Part shown: positions 1-8,597 of the stretch, in pieces | Numbering within the stretch: position 1 is the first letter of the stretch | Layout: the number at the start of each line of letters is the position of its first letter | Source: JBJXHG01 sp046160865 | GTDB taxonomy: Bacteria; Planctomycetota; UBA1135; GCA-002686595 | Reading direction: 5' to 3' | Length of the DNA: 64,000 nt | Assembly: GCA_046160865.1 (NCBI GenBank) | Contig: JBJXHG010000164.1 | Coordinates: forward strand, 73,912 to 137,911 | The notes under the pieces: generated by a model | Seen by the model: only the letters and a program-made list of their open reading frames with translations | The model's database searches: none | Told to the model about the DNA's origin: nothing | Made by a program: the position numbers and the translations under genes

Positions 1-1394
1 TCGTTGACGGAGCCGAGCACCGCGTCGCTGCACACGGCGGGACGGCGCGCGTGGTAGGCGATGAGGGCGCCCGCGCGCGGATCGGCGAGCACGCCGAAAT
101 CGGTCGTTCCGACCGCCGAGTTCCACGCACCCGCGCTCGGCGCGTTCTCGCGCAGCCAGCGCAGTGAGCGCACGATCTCGACGCGCTGCGTGTGGTCGGG
201 GCCGGCGCGCGCGGCGGTCCACGACGACACCGCCAGCACGACGAACGCGCCGCAGACGGCGATCGTGCCGGTCCTGGACGGACGACGACGCGCGAACCAG
301 GCTGCGATGGCGAGCCCTATCCCGACGGCCAGCAAAGAGATCACGCTGCCCCACCCGTGCGCGGCGATCTGCTCTGCGAACGGGTGTCGCGCGTTCCAGA
401 ACTCGCGCAGCGTGTCGCGCGCGGCGTACACGAGCCCGCCCGCGCCGGCGACGAGGATCACGAGGTGAAACGGCTTGCGCTTCAAGTCGCCGCGCGTGAG
501 CGAGGCCGCGAGCAGCGGCAGCGCGCCGAGCATGAAAACGAACGACGTCGCGCGCGCAGCGCTCCCGAGCATGCGCTGCGCACCGCCTTCGTTCACGACG
601 TCAGCGAGGAAGAGCTGCGCGGTGAGCGCGGCGACGACGCAGAAGCAGAGCGCGGTGCGCAAGCGCGCCGCACGCAGCTCGGGCAGGCCGCGCGCGCAGG
701 CGAGCACGCACGCGAGCCATGCGACCGCGAACGCGCTCAGCGCCGAGAACGAAATGGCACTCGCGAAGCCGAACGCTCCGCCGGCGATGAAGGCCAAGAA
801 CACGCCGTCGAGCGCCTCACGCGCGCGCAATCCGCGCGCGAGGCACCCGGCCGCGAGCGCGACGCAGGTCGCCGCGAACACGTGCGCATCGAGCCGTCCG
901 GCCGCGCCGACGATCACGGCCGGCGGAAACACGGCGACGAACACGGCCGCCGCGAGCGCGGGTCCGCTGCTCGCGAACGCGCGCGCGGTCCAGTAGGTCG
1001 CGAGCACGAGCGCGGCGGCGAGCCACAAGTTCACGGCGCTCATCCAATGCTCGAGCGCGCCTTCGTCGATCCGCCGCAGCGCCGGGTCGGCGCTCGTGCC
1101 GGACAGCGTGCGCTGCGCGCCGGCGGCGAGCAGCCGGTCGAAGAGCGGTAGTCCCGCGAGCTCACCGAGCTCGGGGTGAGACAGGAATCGATCCGCCCGC
1201 GGCACCGTGCCGCCCGCGAGCGCGAGCTCGACGCGGCGCAAGTGCGACGCCGTCGCGTCGTCGTCGACGAGCCAGCCCGCACCGAGCGCGCGCGCCTCGA
1301 CCTCGGTCGGACGGCCCGCGACGCCCGCTTCGAGACGCAGCCAAGCCGCGAGGAGCGTGACTCCGAGGAGGAGCGTGACGGCGAGACGCGACAT
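1..1394 (-). CDS. STT3/AglB-like membrane glycosyltransferase (partial, runs off left edge)
   Basis: An open frame starts at an ATG (1394) and stays open to the window edge, about 464 residues, so the C-terminus is missing. It begins with a hydrophobic segment and a first luminal-type loop containing DDDATASHLRRVELAL, followed by RADRFLSHPEL and LAGLPLFDRLLA. This closely parallels the DPYYHLRR...DPYLNYP...PPLFD signature of the oligosaccharyltransferase STT3/AglB family (GT-C fold). Many hydrophobic segments follow. Near the edge GTTDFGVLADPRAG...YHARRPAV resembles the region where STT3 proteins carry WWDYG, but that motif itself is absent. The likely role is polyprenyl-linked glycan transfer across the membrane. 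The family call rests on pattern resemblance; a PMT-like GT-C enzyme is the alternative. Confidence 0.6.
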   Translation of the reverse strand, partial: MSRLAVTLLLGVTLLAAWLRLEAGVAGRPTEVEARALGAGWLVDDDATASHLRRVELALAGGTVPRADRFLSHPELGELAGLPLFDRLLAAGAQRTLSGTSADPALRRIDEGALEHWMSAVNLWLAAALVLATYWTARAFASSGPALAAAVFVAVFPPAVIVGAAGRLDAHVFAATCVALAAGCLARGLRAREALDGVFLAFIAGGAFGFASAISFSALSAFAVAWLACVLACARGLPELRAARLRTALCFCVVAALTAQLFLADVVNEGGAQRMLGSAARATSFVFMLGALPLLAASLTRGDLKRKPFHLVILVAGAGGLVYAARDTLREFWNARHPFAEQIAAHGWGSVISLLAVGIGLAIAAWFARRRPSRTGTIAVCGAFVVLAVSSWTAARAGPDHTQRVEIVRSLRWLRENAPSAGAWNSAVGTTDFGVLADPRAGALIAYHARRPAVCSDAVLGSVN

Positions 1395-1420
1395 CGGGTC
1401 GTTCGACGCGTGGCGGCCGC

Positions 1421-2620
1421 TCAACGCGTCGGGTACGTCGCGAGCACCCAGGCCTTCCACTGCGTCTGCATCTCGAGCGGCGACAATTGATACACCGCCT
1501 GCAGCACGTCGCGCAGCGGCTTGCGCGCGCGCAGCTGGACGCAGAGCTCGTTGAAGCGCTTCGAATCGCGCGCGAGCAGGAAGTCGACGTAGCTCATCGC
1601 CATCGCGTGCTGGGGCAGCGTGAGCGTGTCCGAGTTCTGCTGGAACACTTCCGCGATCGGCGGCTCGTCGTCCATCGACGCCATCTTGCGCACGGCCAGC
1701 TTGAACTTGCCGCCTTTGAAGTCCGCGTTCGTGTCCGCTTCCTGGAAGCAGTAGTTGTCGCAGAGGCCCCAGTACTTGTCCTCGAACCAGTGCGCCAGGC
1801 CCTCGTCGACCCAACCGGCCTTCAAGTGGCCGATCCACTCCGGCGGTTTCTGCGCGCTCAGCAACAAGTGCGTGATGCAGTGCACGAGGTTTCTGTGCAA
1901 CGTCTCGTCGCCTTGGAAGTACTGCTTGCCGCCGCACACGGAGTACGCGGGTTGCAAGCCCATGCGCTTCACGCCGCCTTGCATGCCTTGTCCGGCGAAG
2001 CGCACCGAGCCTTGCAGCTGATCCTCGATCGTGCCCCACACGTACACGTGACACTTCTCGGTGAACTCGGCGTCCGTGATCGCGAACAGCGACACGTAGT
2101 CGCTGTAGAGCCGCTCGAGCCGTTTGAGGTAGATGTGCAGGAGCTCGTGTCCGGCGACGTGCTTGCGATTGATCTTCAGCGAGTCGAGCTCCCACACGAG
2201 GACGAAGTGCGGGCTCTCGCCGATGCGCAACGCGCGGCCCATCTTGTCGTCGATCGGCTTGAGCACCGCGCGGCGCGCGACGAGCTCTTCCTTGCGCTTC
2301 GCGAGCTGCGCCGCCATAGCACCGTCCTTGCACTCGGTGCAGACGACGAAGCCGGTGCCGGCGCACACAGGACAGTCCATCAGCTCGCTGCAGTAGACGA
2401 CTTCCGCACCGAGCTCGAGCTCGCACTCGGCGCTCTTGTGCTCGGGGCACGGCACGCGTCCCGAGCGCTGGCACTTCTTGCAGTTCTCGCGCTTGATCGG
2501 CGCTTGGCTCGCGGCGACCGCGGAATGCGGCCCGTCGAGTCGCGACGCGATCGTGCACGGCGCGGCAACGGCGCTTGGCGCGAGCGCGAGGACCGCGGCG
2601 AGCACGAGCCGCACGCTCAT
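1421..2620 (-). CDS. Secreted zinc-finger protein with peptidase-like HxxxH...E domain
   Basis: The protein has 399 residues with an N-terminal signal peptide (MSVRLVLAAVLALAPSAVAA). Residues about 45-100 carry CxxC pairs spaced like a DnaJ-type zinc ribbon (CKKC, CPVCAGTGFVVCTEC). The C-terminal half resembles gluzincin-like secreted peptidases (DUF1570-like): NLVHCITHLLL is followed by WVDEGLAHWFE. The position expected to be the catalytic Glu in HExxH is Cys (HCITH), so it may be inactive. An additional HELLHIY lies further upstream. The start overlaps the ftcD stop by 4 nt (ATGA), so it is translationally coupled to ftcD, although no link to histidine breakdown is evident. The function is not known. 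Confidence 0.75.
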   Translation of the reverse strand: MSVRLVLAAVLALAPSAVAAPCTIASRLDGPHSAVAASQAPIKRENCKKCQRSGRVPCPEHKSAECELELGAEVVYCSELMDCPVCAGTGFVVCTECKDGAMAAQLAKRKEELVARRAVLKPIDDKMGRALRIGESPHFVLVWELDSLKINRKHVAGHELLHIYLKRLERLYSDYVSLFAITDAEFTEKCHVYVWGTIEDQLQGSVRFAGQGMQGGVKRMGLQPAYSVCGGKQYFQGDETLHRNLVHCITHLLLSAQKPPEWIGHLKAGWVDEGLAHWFEDKYWGLCDNYCFQEADTNADFKGGKFKLAVRKMASMDDEPPIAEVFQQNSDTLTLPQHAMAMSYVDFLLARDSKRFNELCVQLRARKPLRDVLQAVYQLSPLEMQTQWKAWVLATYPTR

Positions 2621-3519
2621 CCGTGAACCAGCTCCTCGATGATCTGCTTCTTCGGATCGAAGCCGCGCAAGCGGGTCTTCTGCGCGACGCCGCCTTCGAG
2701 CGCTGCGCGCGGCGCGAGCCCGACGAGCTCGCTCTCGCGGATCGCGATCCCGCGCGCGGCGGCTTCGCGCTCGATCTCCTGATACACGCGCAAGAGCCCG
2801 GTCGCCGTGTAGTTGCACACGTTCATGCTGACTTGCGCGCAGCGCAGATCGTCGAGGAAGAAGCCCATCGCCTTGATGCCGGGCAAGCCGCCGTCCTTCT
2901 CGCGGATCTTCTTCGCGATCTCCTTCGCCACGGCGACGTCCTGCGTCTCGAGGTTCACGTTGTAGGCGATGAGGAAGAAGCGCGCGCCGATCACGGTCGC
3001 GCCCGCCGTCGGGTGCAACGCCTTGCGCGGTCCCGCGTCCGGCTCGCGCGCCGGATCGCTTGCAATGGCCTCGCGCAGCTTCTCGAAGCCGATGTTGCGC
3101 ACGTTCGGCAGGTTCTTGCGATCGGGGCGCAGCGCCGCGTCTTCGTAGAAATAGACCGGGATCTCGAGCTCGCGGCCGACACGCTCGCCGAGCGCGTGCG
3201 CCGTTGCGACGCACTCCTTCATCGTCGCGCCTGCGAGCGGCACGAAGGGCACGACGTCGGTCGCTCCGATGCGCGGGTGCTCGCCTTGGTGCTGCGTGAG
3301 ATCGATCAGGTCCTTCGCCTTCGCGATCGCGCGAAACGCGGCCTCGCCCGCGGACTGCGCATCGCCGACGAAGGTGACGACGGCGCGATTGTGGCTCGCA
3401 TCCATGCTGTGATCGATCAGCTCGACGCCCTTCACGGCGCGGATCGCAGCGAGGATCGAGCCGACGACTTCCGGACGCCGGCCCTCGCTGAAGTTGGGAA
3501 CGCACTCGACCAAGCTCAT
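2617..3519 (-). CDS. ftcD: Glutamate formimidoyltransferase
   Basis: The 300-residue product transfers the formimino group of N-formimino-glutamate to tetrahydrofolate at the end of histidine degradation. The N-terminus MSLVECVPNFSEGRR is the family hallmark, and HNRAVVTFVGD, HPRIGATDVVPFVPL and NVNLETQDVAVAKEIA follow in the expected order. The length fits the isolated transferase domain; no cyclodeaminase domain is present. I chose the ATG at 3519 over an upstream in-frame start because the conserved N-terminus begins there and GGAGA lies 7 nt upstream. It follows hutI by 40 nt, so the two form a partial hut operon. hutH and hutU are not in the window. Confidence 0.93.
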   Translation of the reverse strand: MSLVECVPNFSEGRRPEVVGSILAAIRAVKGVELIDHSMDASHNRAVVTFVGDAQSAGEAAFRAIAKAKDLIDLTQHQGEHPRIGATDVVPFVPLAGATMKECVATAHALGERVGRELEIPVYFYEDAALRPDRKNLPNVRNIGFEKLREAIASDPAREPDAGPRKALHPTAGATVIGARFFLIAYNVNLETQDVAVAKEIAKKIREKDGGLPGIKAMGFFLDDLRCAQVSMNVCNYTATGLLRVYQEIEREAAARGIAIRESELVGLAPRAALEGGVAQKTRLRGFDPKKQIIEELVHG

Positions 3520-3559
3520 GTCGCTGTCTCCGATTCGACGCCGCGCGGAACGAGCGTCA

Positions 3560-4861
3560 TTAGATCGAGCGCGCTCGCGCATCGCCACGCGCGCGCTCGA
3601 ACACGACGCGTCCGGCCTTCACGACCGCGGCCACGGGATTGCGGCCGACTTCGTACGTCAGGTGCCGATGATTCGGGACGTCGAGGCATACGAGGTCGGC
3701 GTCCTTGCCGGCCTCGATCGAACCGAGGCGCGCGCCGCGTCCGAGCGAGCACGCGGCGTTCAGTGTGGCAGCCGTGAGCACTTCGGCGCTCGTCATGCGG
3801 TAGCGCAGCGACGCCCACGTCAGCACCTCGAACATGCTCTGGAGATAGCAGCTGCCCGGGTTGAAGTCGGTCGAGAGCGCCGGCGCGAGACCGGCGTCGA
3901 GGATCGCGCGCGCCGGCGCTTCCCGCTCGACGCGCAAGTACAGCGGGACGACCGGACACAAGACCGGAATCACGCGCGCGCGAGCGAGCGCCTCGATGCC
4001 CGCGGGTGTGATGAACTCGAGGTGGTCGGCGGTCGCCGCACCGAGCTCGCCCGCGAGCTCGGCACCACCGAGCGGCGTGAGCTGATCGGCGTGCAGACGA
4101 AGCCCGAAGCCGAGCGACGCCGCTCGCTCGAGGATGCGGCGCGAGTCGGCGAGACCGAACACGTGGCTCTCGGTGAACACGTCGCAGTACTCGGCCAAGC
4201 CGCGCGCGCGCACGGCGGGGAGCATCTCCTCGACGACGAGGTCGACGTACGCGCTGGGCCGGTCGCGGTGCTCCGCCGGAACGTCGTGCGCGCCGAGGAA
4301 CGTGGGAACGATCTCGACGGCGTGCTCGCGCGCACCCTGCGCGAGCACTTCGAGCGACTTCAGCTCGTCCGCCAGCGTGAGCCCGTAGCCCGACTTCGCC
4401 TCGATCGTCGTCGTGCCGAGCTCGAGGAAGCGGTCGAGGCGCACCAGGAGGCGCGCGAGCAGCTCCGCGGGCGACGCGGCGCGCACGCCGCGCACACTCG
4501 ACAGGATCCCGCCGCCGCCGCGCGCGATCTCGACGTAGGTCGCTCCGCGCGTGCGCAGCTCGAATTCGTCCTCGCGCGTGCCAGCGAACACGGGATGCGT
4601 GTGCGCGTCGACGAAGCCGGGCACGATCGTGCCGCCGCGCGCGTCGAGCTCGCGGCGCGGCCGGAACTGCGCTCGCAGCTCGCCGGCCGGACCGACGGCG
4701 ACGATCTTGCGGCCGTCGACGGCGACGGCGCCGCCCGCGATCACTGCGATGCGGCCGAGGTCCGCACCCGCGCGCGGTGCACTCCCGAGTGGTGTCGCGA
4801 TCTCGGCGGCGCCGGTGACGAGCAGATCGACGTCGCGTGGCGCGCGCGGCTCGTTGGGCAT
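3560..4861 (-). CDS. hutI: Imidazolonepropionase
   Basis: This 433-residue amidohydrolase opens the imidazolone ring to give N-formimino-glutamate. Visible motifs are the metal-binding PGFVDAHTHPVFAGTRE, then TTTIEAKSGYGL, LHADQL, ALSTDFNPGS and the C-terminal GSIEAGKDADLV strand. The start ATG at 4861 is preceded by TACAGT with a 7-nt spacer, a -10-like box suggesting a leaderless transcript. That excludes the longer in-frame start near 4993, which would overlap the divergent gene. It lies upstream of ftcD, consistent with consecutive steps of histidine catabolism. Confidence 0.94.
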   Translation of the reverse strand: MPNEPRAPRDVDLLVTGAAEIATPLGSAPRAGADLGRIAVIAGGAVAVDGRKIVAVGPAGELRAQFRPRRELDARGGTIVPGFVDAHTHPVFAGTREDEFELRTRGATYVEIARGGGGILSSVRGVRAASPAELLARLLVRLDRFLELGTTTIEAKSGYGLTLADELKSLEVLAQGAREHAVEIVPTFLGAHDVPAEHRDRPSAYVDLVVEEMLPAVRARGLAEYCDVFTESHVFGLADSRRILERAASLGFGLRLHADQLTPLGGAELAGELGAATADHLEFITPAGIEALARARVIPVLCPVVPLYLRVEREAPARAILDAGLAPALSTDFNPGSCYLQSMFEVLTWASLRYRMTSAEVLTAATLNAACSLGRGARLGSIEAGKDADLVCLDVPNHRHLTYEVGRNPVAAVVKAGRVVFERARGDARARSI

Positions 4862-4868
4862 GTCGGCG

Positions 4869-4874
4869 ACTGTA
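4869..4874 (-). promoter_or_regulatory. -10-like box of hutI, leaderless architecture
   Basis: TACAGT on the minus strand is separated by 7 nt from the hutI ATG, so transcription should begin at or within a base or two of the start codon. No clear -35 is visible. The inference is strengthened by the same arrangement at folP, alr, the M1 peptidase and the DegT gene. Confidence 0.5.
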
Positions 4875-4932
4875 GCAGGCGCTTCCGCTGCATTCGCGCA
4901 CGAAGCGCGCGGCGACACGCACGCCGGCGAGC

Positions 4933-4938
4933 TACACT
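4933..4938 (+). promoter_or_regulatory. Possible -10 box of the UnbV/UnbU operon
   Basis: TACACT in the context GCTACACTGT lies about 55 nt before the ATG at 4993. The predicted leader would carry GAGGG (4978-4982) as ribosome binding site. It sits in the divergent hutI/UnbV intergenic region. The -35 is not convincing. Confidence 0.35.
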
Positions 4939-4992
4939 GTCCGCTTCCTGCTCGAGATCGGACGTCTCGCGACGATCGAGGGCGCAACCGCA

Positions 4993-6732
4993 ATGAAGCA
5001 GGCGCTCGTCAACCTTGGGTTCGCCGGCATGGTGGGATTCACCGTGTGGGCGGGTCGTGCGCCCGAGACCGCGAGCGCGCCATCGAGCTCGCTCGGCTTC
5101 CGCCTGCGCGAAATCTCGAAGAGCGCGGGCATCGATTTCGTGCACCGCGCGACCGTGCTCGATGAACGGCTCGCGCCGATCATGCCGCATGTCGCCGGGA
5201 TGGGCGCCGCGGTGTCGGTCGCCGACGTGAACGGCGACGGTTGGGTGGACCTCTACGCGACGAGCAGCGCGTTCGGCACGCACAACGCGCTCTTCGTCAA
5301 CCAGCGCGACGGCACGTTTCGCGACCAGGCTCTCGAAGCCGGTGTCGGCGACGTCAACCGGCCCGGTGAGGGCGCGTCGATGGGCTCGATCTTCGGCGAC
5401 GTCGACGGCGACGGCGACGAGGACATGTTCCTCTACAAATGGGGCTATCCGCAGCTCTTCCGCAACGACGGCGGAACACGCTTCACCGACGTGACGCAGG
5501 AATCCGGACTGCGGCGCTGGATCAACTCGAACGCGGCCGTGTTCCTCGATTTCGATCGCGACGGCGCGCTCGACCTCTACGTCGCCGGCTACTTCCGCGA
5601 CGACGTCGACCTGTGGCAGCTCGAGTCGACGAAGATCATGCAGGAGAGCTTCGAGTTCGCGAACAACGGCGGACACAAGCACCTCTACCGCAACCTGGGC
5701 GACGGACGCTTCGTCGACGTCACGGCCGAGATGGACGCGGACAGCACGCGCTGGACGCTAGCTGTGGCCGCGGCCGATCTCGACGGCGACGGCTGGCAGG
5801 ACCTTTTCCTCGCCAACGACTACGGCAGCGAGGAGCTCCTGCTCAATCGCGGCGGACGCAAGTTCGAGCGCGCGCGCGACGCCAAGCTCGAGGGCGGCTC
5901 GAAGAGCGGAATGTCGGTGACGCTCGGCGACGTGCAGAACGACGGGCGGCTCGCGCTGTACGTCACGAACATCTCGAAGGCCGGCTACTTGTTCCAAGGC
6001 AACAATCTCTGGCTGAACCGGCTCGCGAACGGCGGCTGGGTCCAGAACGTCGCCGACGGTGTCGTGGCCGATTGCGGTTGGGCGTGGGGCGCGCAGTTCG
6101 GCGACCTCGACAACGACGCACGTGTCGACCTGTACGTCGTCAACGGCTTCGTGTCCGCGAACCGCGAGCGCGACTACTGGTACGGCATGTCGAAGGTCGC
6201 GGTCGGGCTCGGCAACTTGGCCGAGGACGCGGCCAACTGGCCGCCGATGGAAGATCGCAGCTTGTCGGGGTACGAGCGCTCGCGCGTGCTGGTCAACCAA
6301 GGTCGCGGACGATTCGTCGACGTGGCGGCGATCGTCGGCGCCGACGATCTGTTCGATGGACGAGCCGTGACGGTCGCGGACCTGTTCAACCGCGGCGCGC
6401 TCGACGTGGTCGTCGCGAACCAGAAGGGTCCGCTCCTCGTGTACCGGAACGAAGTCGCTCCCGATCGGCACTGGCTCCAGCTCCGTTTGCGCGGCAGCGG
6501 CGGCAACACGAGCGCGATCGGCGCGCTCGTCACGCTGCACTACGCCGGCGAGCGACAAGCGCAGAGCGTCGAAGGCAGCAGCGGATTCTGCAGCCAGAAG
6601 GACCGGCGCCTGCACTTCGGCCTCGGAGCGCACGCGGCCGTCGACCGAGTGCACGTGCGCTGGCCGTCCGGCCGCGAGCAGACGATCGAAGCGCCGCGCG
6701 TCGACACGCTCCACGAGGTGCGCGAGCCATGA
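4993..6732 (+). CDS. CRTAC1-type FG-GAP/ASPIC-UnbV repeat protein
   Basis: The 579-residue protein has an N-terminal hydrophobic segment (residues 1-20) and then repeated FG-GAP-type calcium-binding blades such as VADVNGDGWVDLY, FGDVDGDGDEDMF, FLDFDRDGALDLY, AADLDGDGWQDLF and FGDLDNDARVDLY. Its C-terminus has the ASPIC/UnbV domain (about 490-579), with WLQLRLRGSGGNTSAIGA and VRWPSGREQTIEAP. It is probably an exported beta-propeller. GAGGG lies 10 nt before the ATG. The next gene overlaps by 4 nt and encodes an UnbU-like membrane protein, the same pairing known from enediyne clusters, but no PKS genes are present here. The biochemical role is unknown. Confidence 0.88.
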   Translation: MKQALVNLGFAGMVGFTVWAGRAPETASAPSSSLGFRLREISKSAGIDFVHRATVLDERLAPIMPHVAGMGAAVSVADVNGDGWVDLYATSSAFGTHNALFVNQRDGTFRDQALEAGVGDVNRPGEGASMGSIFGDVDGDGDEDMFLYKWGYPQLFRNDGGTRFTDVTQESGLRRWINSNAAVFLDFDRDGALDLYVAGYFRDDVDLWQLESTKIMQESFEFANNGGHKHLYRNLGDGRFVDVTAEMDADSTRWTLAVAAADLDGDGWQDLFLANDYGSEELLLNRGGRKFERARDAKLEGGSKSGMSVTLGDVQNDGRLALYVTNISKAGYLFQGNNLWLNRLANGGWVQNVADGVVADCGWAWGAQFGDLDNDARVDLYVVNGFVSANRERDYWYGMSKVAVGLGNLAEDAANWPPMEDRSLSGYERSRVLVNQGRGRFVDVAAIVGADDLFDGRAVTVADLFNRGALDVVVANQKGPLLVYRNEVAPDRHWLQLRLRGSGGNTSAIGALVTLHYAGERQAQSVEGSSGFCSQKDRRLHFGLGAHAAVDRVHVRWPSGREQTIEAPRVDTLHEVREP

Positions 6733-7625
6733 CGAGCGCGAGCCGTGCATCGACCGCGCTCCACGCGCCGCCGGCCGCGAAGCCGCGCAATCCGCTGCAA
6801 CGCATCGACCCGCGCTGGTACTCGTCGAGCTTGCTGACGGTGATCCTCGTCATCGGTCATTGGAAGTTCCACATCCTCGGCGACAGCTACGTGCCGTGGC
6901 TCGTCGCGCTCGGCACGGCGATCGGGACCGAGATCGTGCTGTTCCGCTTCCTGCGCGGCGGCGCGCCGAACTTGCTCAGCGCGTACATCAGCGGCAACAG
7001 CGTCGCGTTCCTCGTGAAGCCCGACGGGGTGCTGATCTGGCCGTTCCTCATGGGCGCGCTGCTCTCGATCACGTCGAAGTACGTGCTGAACTTCGAGAAG
7101 CGCCACCTGTGGAACCCGACCAACTTCGGCGTCTGCGTGTTGCTCGCGCTCGCTTCTCACCGCGTCAGCATCCTCGGTCACCAATGGGGCAATCACCTCG
7201 GGATGGTCGCGATCATCTGGGCCATCGGATTGCTGACCGTTTGGCGCGCGCGCGTCCTGCACATCACGCTCGCGTACCTCGCGTCATTCGTGCTCTTCGC
7301 GGGCGTGCGCTCCGCGATCACCGGTCAGCCGCTGGGCGGCGAGATCGCTCCCGTCACCGGACCGATGTACCAGCTCTTCATGTTCTTCATGGTGACCGAC
7401 CCACGCACTCTGGTCAGCGGCAAGCGCAAGCAGCTGCTCGTCGTCTTCCTCGTAGCCGCAGCGGAGTGCGCGATTCGACTCGCGGCCGACACGGACATCC
7501 TTTCGGCGTCGAACCCGATGCGCACCGCACCGCCGATGTTCGCGCTGTTCCTGGTCGGGCCGGCGGCCCTGTTCCTGGAGCTCTACGAGAAGCGGCGCGC
7601 GGTCGTGGCCGCGCGCGCGAGCTGA
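6729..7625 (+). CDS. UnbU/RnfD-NqrB-like integral membrane protein
   Basis: The 298-residue polytopic protein has about eight hydrophobic segments. The motif HLWNPTNFGV resembles the NPAAFG-type motif of RnfD/NqrB flavin-carrying membrane subunits, and FFMVTDPRTLVSG matches their TDPxT segment. Such proteins occur next to UnbV in enediyne clusters (UnbU) and next to CRTAC1 proteins in other bacteria. The start ATG overlaps the previous stop (ATGA), so the two proteins are probably made together. An electron-transfer or membrane-anchoring role is possible, but other Rnf/Nqr subunits are absent here. Confidence 0.75.
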   Translation: MTSASRASTALHAPPAAKPRNPLQRIDPRWYSSSLLTVILVIGHWKFHILGDSYVPWLVALGTAIGTEIVLFRFLRGGAPNLLSAYISGNSVAFLVKPDGVLIWPFLMGALLSITSKYVLNFEKRHLWNPTNFGVCVLLALASHRVSILGHQWGNHLGMVAIIWAIGLLTVWRARVLHITLAYLASFVLFAGVRSAITGQPLGGEIAPVTGPMYQLFMFFMVTDPRTLVSGKRKQLLVVFLVAAAECAIRLAADTDILSASNPMRTAPPMFALFLVGPAALFLELYEKRRAVVAARAS

Positions 7626-7644
7626 GCGCTTCCTTCGGCGTCCG

Positions 7645-8391
7645 TCAGACCGCCGCGCGCAAGTCGTGCGAAACGGACAGCGTGCGCGACAGGGTCGCGC
7701 ACAAGCGCTTGCGCGCGCGGAACATGATCATCTTCATGTTCGACGGCCCCACCCGCAGCCGGCGGCCCGCCTCGGCATACGAGAGTCCCTGCGCTTCGAC
7801 GAGCTCGAGCGCGAGGCGGTCGCGATCCGAGAGCGTGCGCCACGCGGCCAAGTATTGGAGCAGCAGCAGTGCCCAGGCGCGCGAGAGCGTGCCGGCGTCC
7901 TCGCGCAGCACGGTCGTTTGGAGCGGCGTGTCGCCGCCGTCGACGGGCTCTTGGAGTCCCTCCGGGAGCGACTGGAGCGAGAAGCGCGCCCAGCGACGTT
8001 GCGAACGACGGTGCAGATTGCGCGCTATCGTGCGCGACCAGACGCGGAAGCTCTTCGCTTCGTCGGAACGAAAGCTGCGCGCGTAGCGGTACACGTTCAC
8101 GCACGTGTCCTGAAACGTCTCGACGGGGTCCGCGCACCGGCCGGGTGCACGCGGCAAGCTGTTGATCCACGAGAGAAGCTCCGGACCCGCGTAGTCGTAC
8201 AGCGCTTGGAACTCGGCTTCGCCGCGCGTGTCTCGGAACAGCGCCATCAGCTCGGTCTCGATCCGAATCTGGAATGCTGCGCCGTCCTCCCCTGCTCGCG
8301 GAACGAGAGCAACGCCGCGACCGGCGAGCTCCTTCACGATGGGGACGCTTCTCGGCACACGAAACGCTTCGAGGGGCAGGTTGGAGCGCAT
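7645..8391 (-). CDS. ECF-family RNA polymerase sigma factor
   Basis: About 248 residues from the ATG at 8391; a TTG at 8469 or an ATG at 8247 are other possible starts. The sigma-2 region runs from FRDTRGEAEFQALYDY through DPVETFQDTCVNVYRYA to FRVWSRTIARNLHRR. The sigma-4 helix-turn-helix is LSDRDRLALELVEAQGLSYAEAGRRL followed by VGPSNMKMIMFRARKRL. No anti-sigma gene lies beside it: it is convergent with the UnbU-like gene (19 nt gap) and divergent from the corC-like gene. The target promoters are unknown. Confidence 0.82.
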   Translation of the reverse strand: MRSNLPLEAFRVPRSVPIVKELAGRGVALVPRAGEDGAAFQIRIETELMALFRDTRGEAEFQALYDYAGPELLSWINSLPRAPGRCADPVETFQDTCVNVYRYARSFRSDEAKSFRVWSRTIARNLHRRSQRRWARFSLQSLPEGLQEPVDGGDTPLQTTVLREDAGTLSRAWALLLLQYLAAWRTLSDRDRLALELVEAQGLSYAEAGRRLRVGPSNMKMIMFRARKRLCATLSRTLSVSHDLRAAV

Positions 8392-8597
8392 GGCGGTGCC
8401 CGCGAGCGCACGACCTGTGCCCAGCGCGGGAGTCGATCGTCCGTGCGAGTTCAAGGTCTTGCGTGGCAATGACTTGAATCGAGCTTGCCGGCGCGGCGCC
8501 GAGCCCGTGCCGGAACCTCTCCGCGGGGCAGGTTTCGATCCCGTAGCAGCCCCGCTCCGCGAGCCGCACCCGGCCCGAAGCTAGGATGTGCTGGGCC

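Noticed and set aside
8586..8597. ATG 8586 as start of the corC-like gene
   Set aside because: It lies inside the probable -10 box TAGGAT (8582-8587); GTG 8598 is the first start after the expected transcription start.
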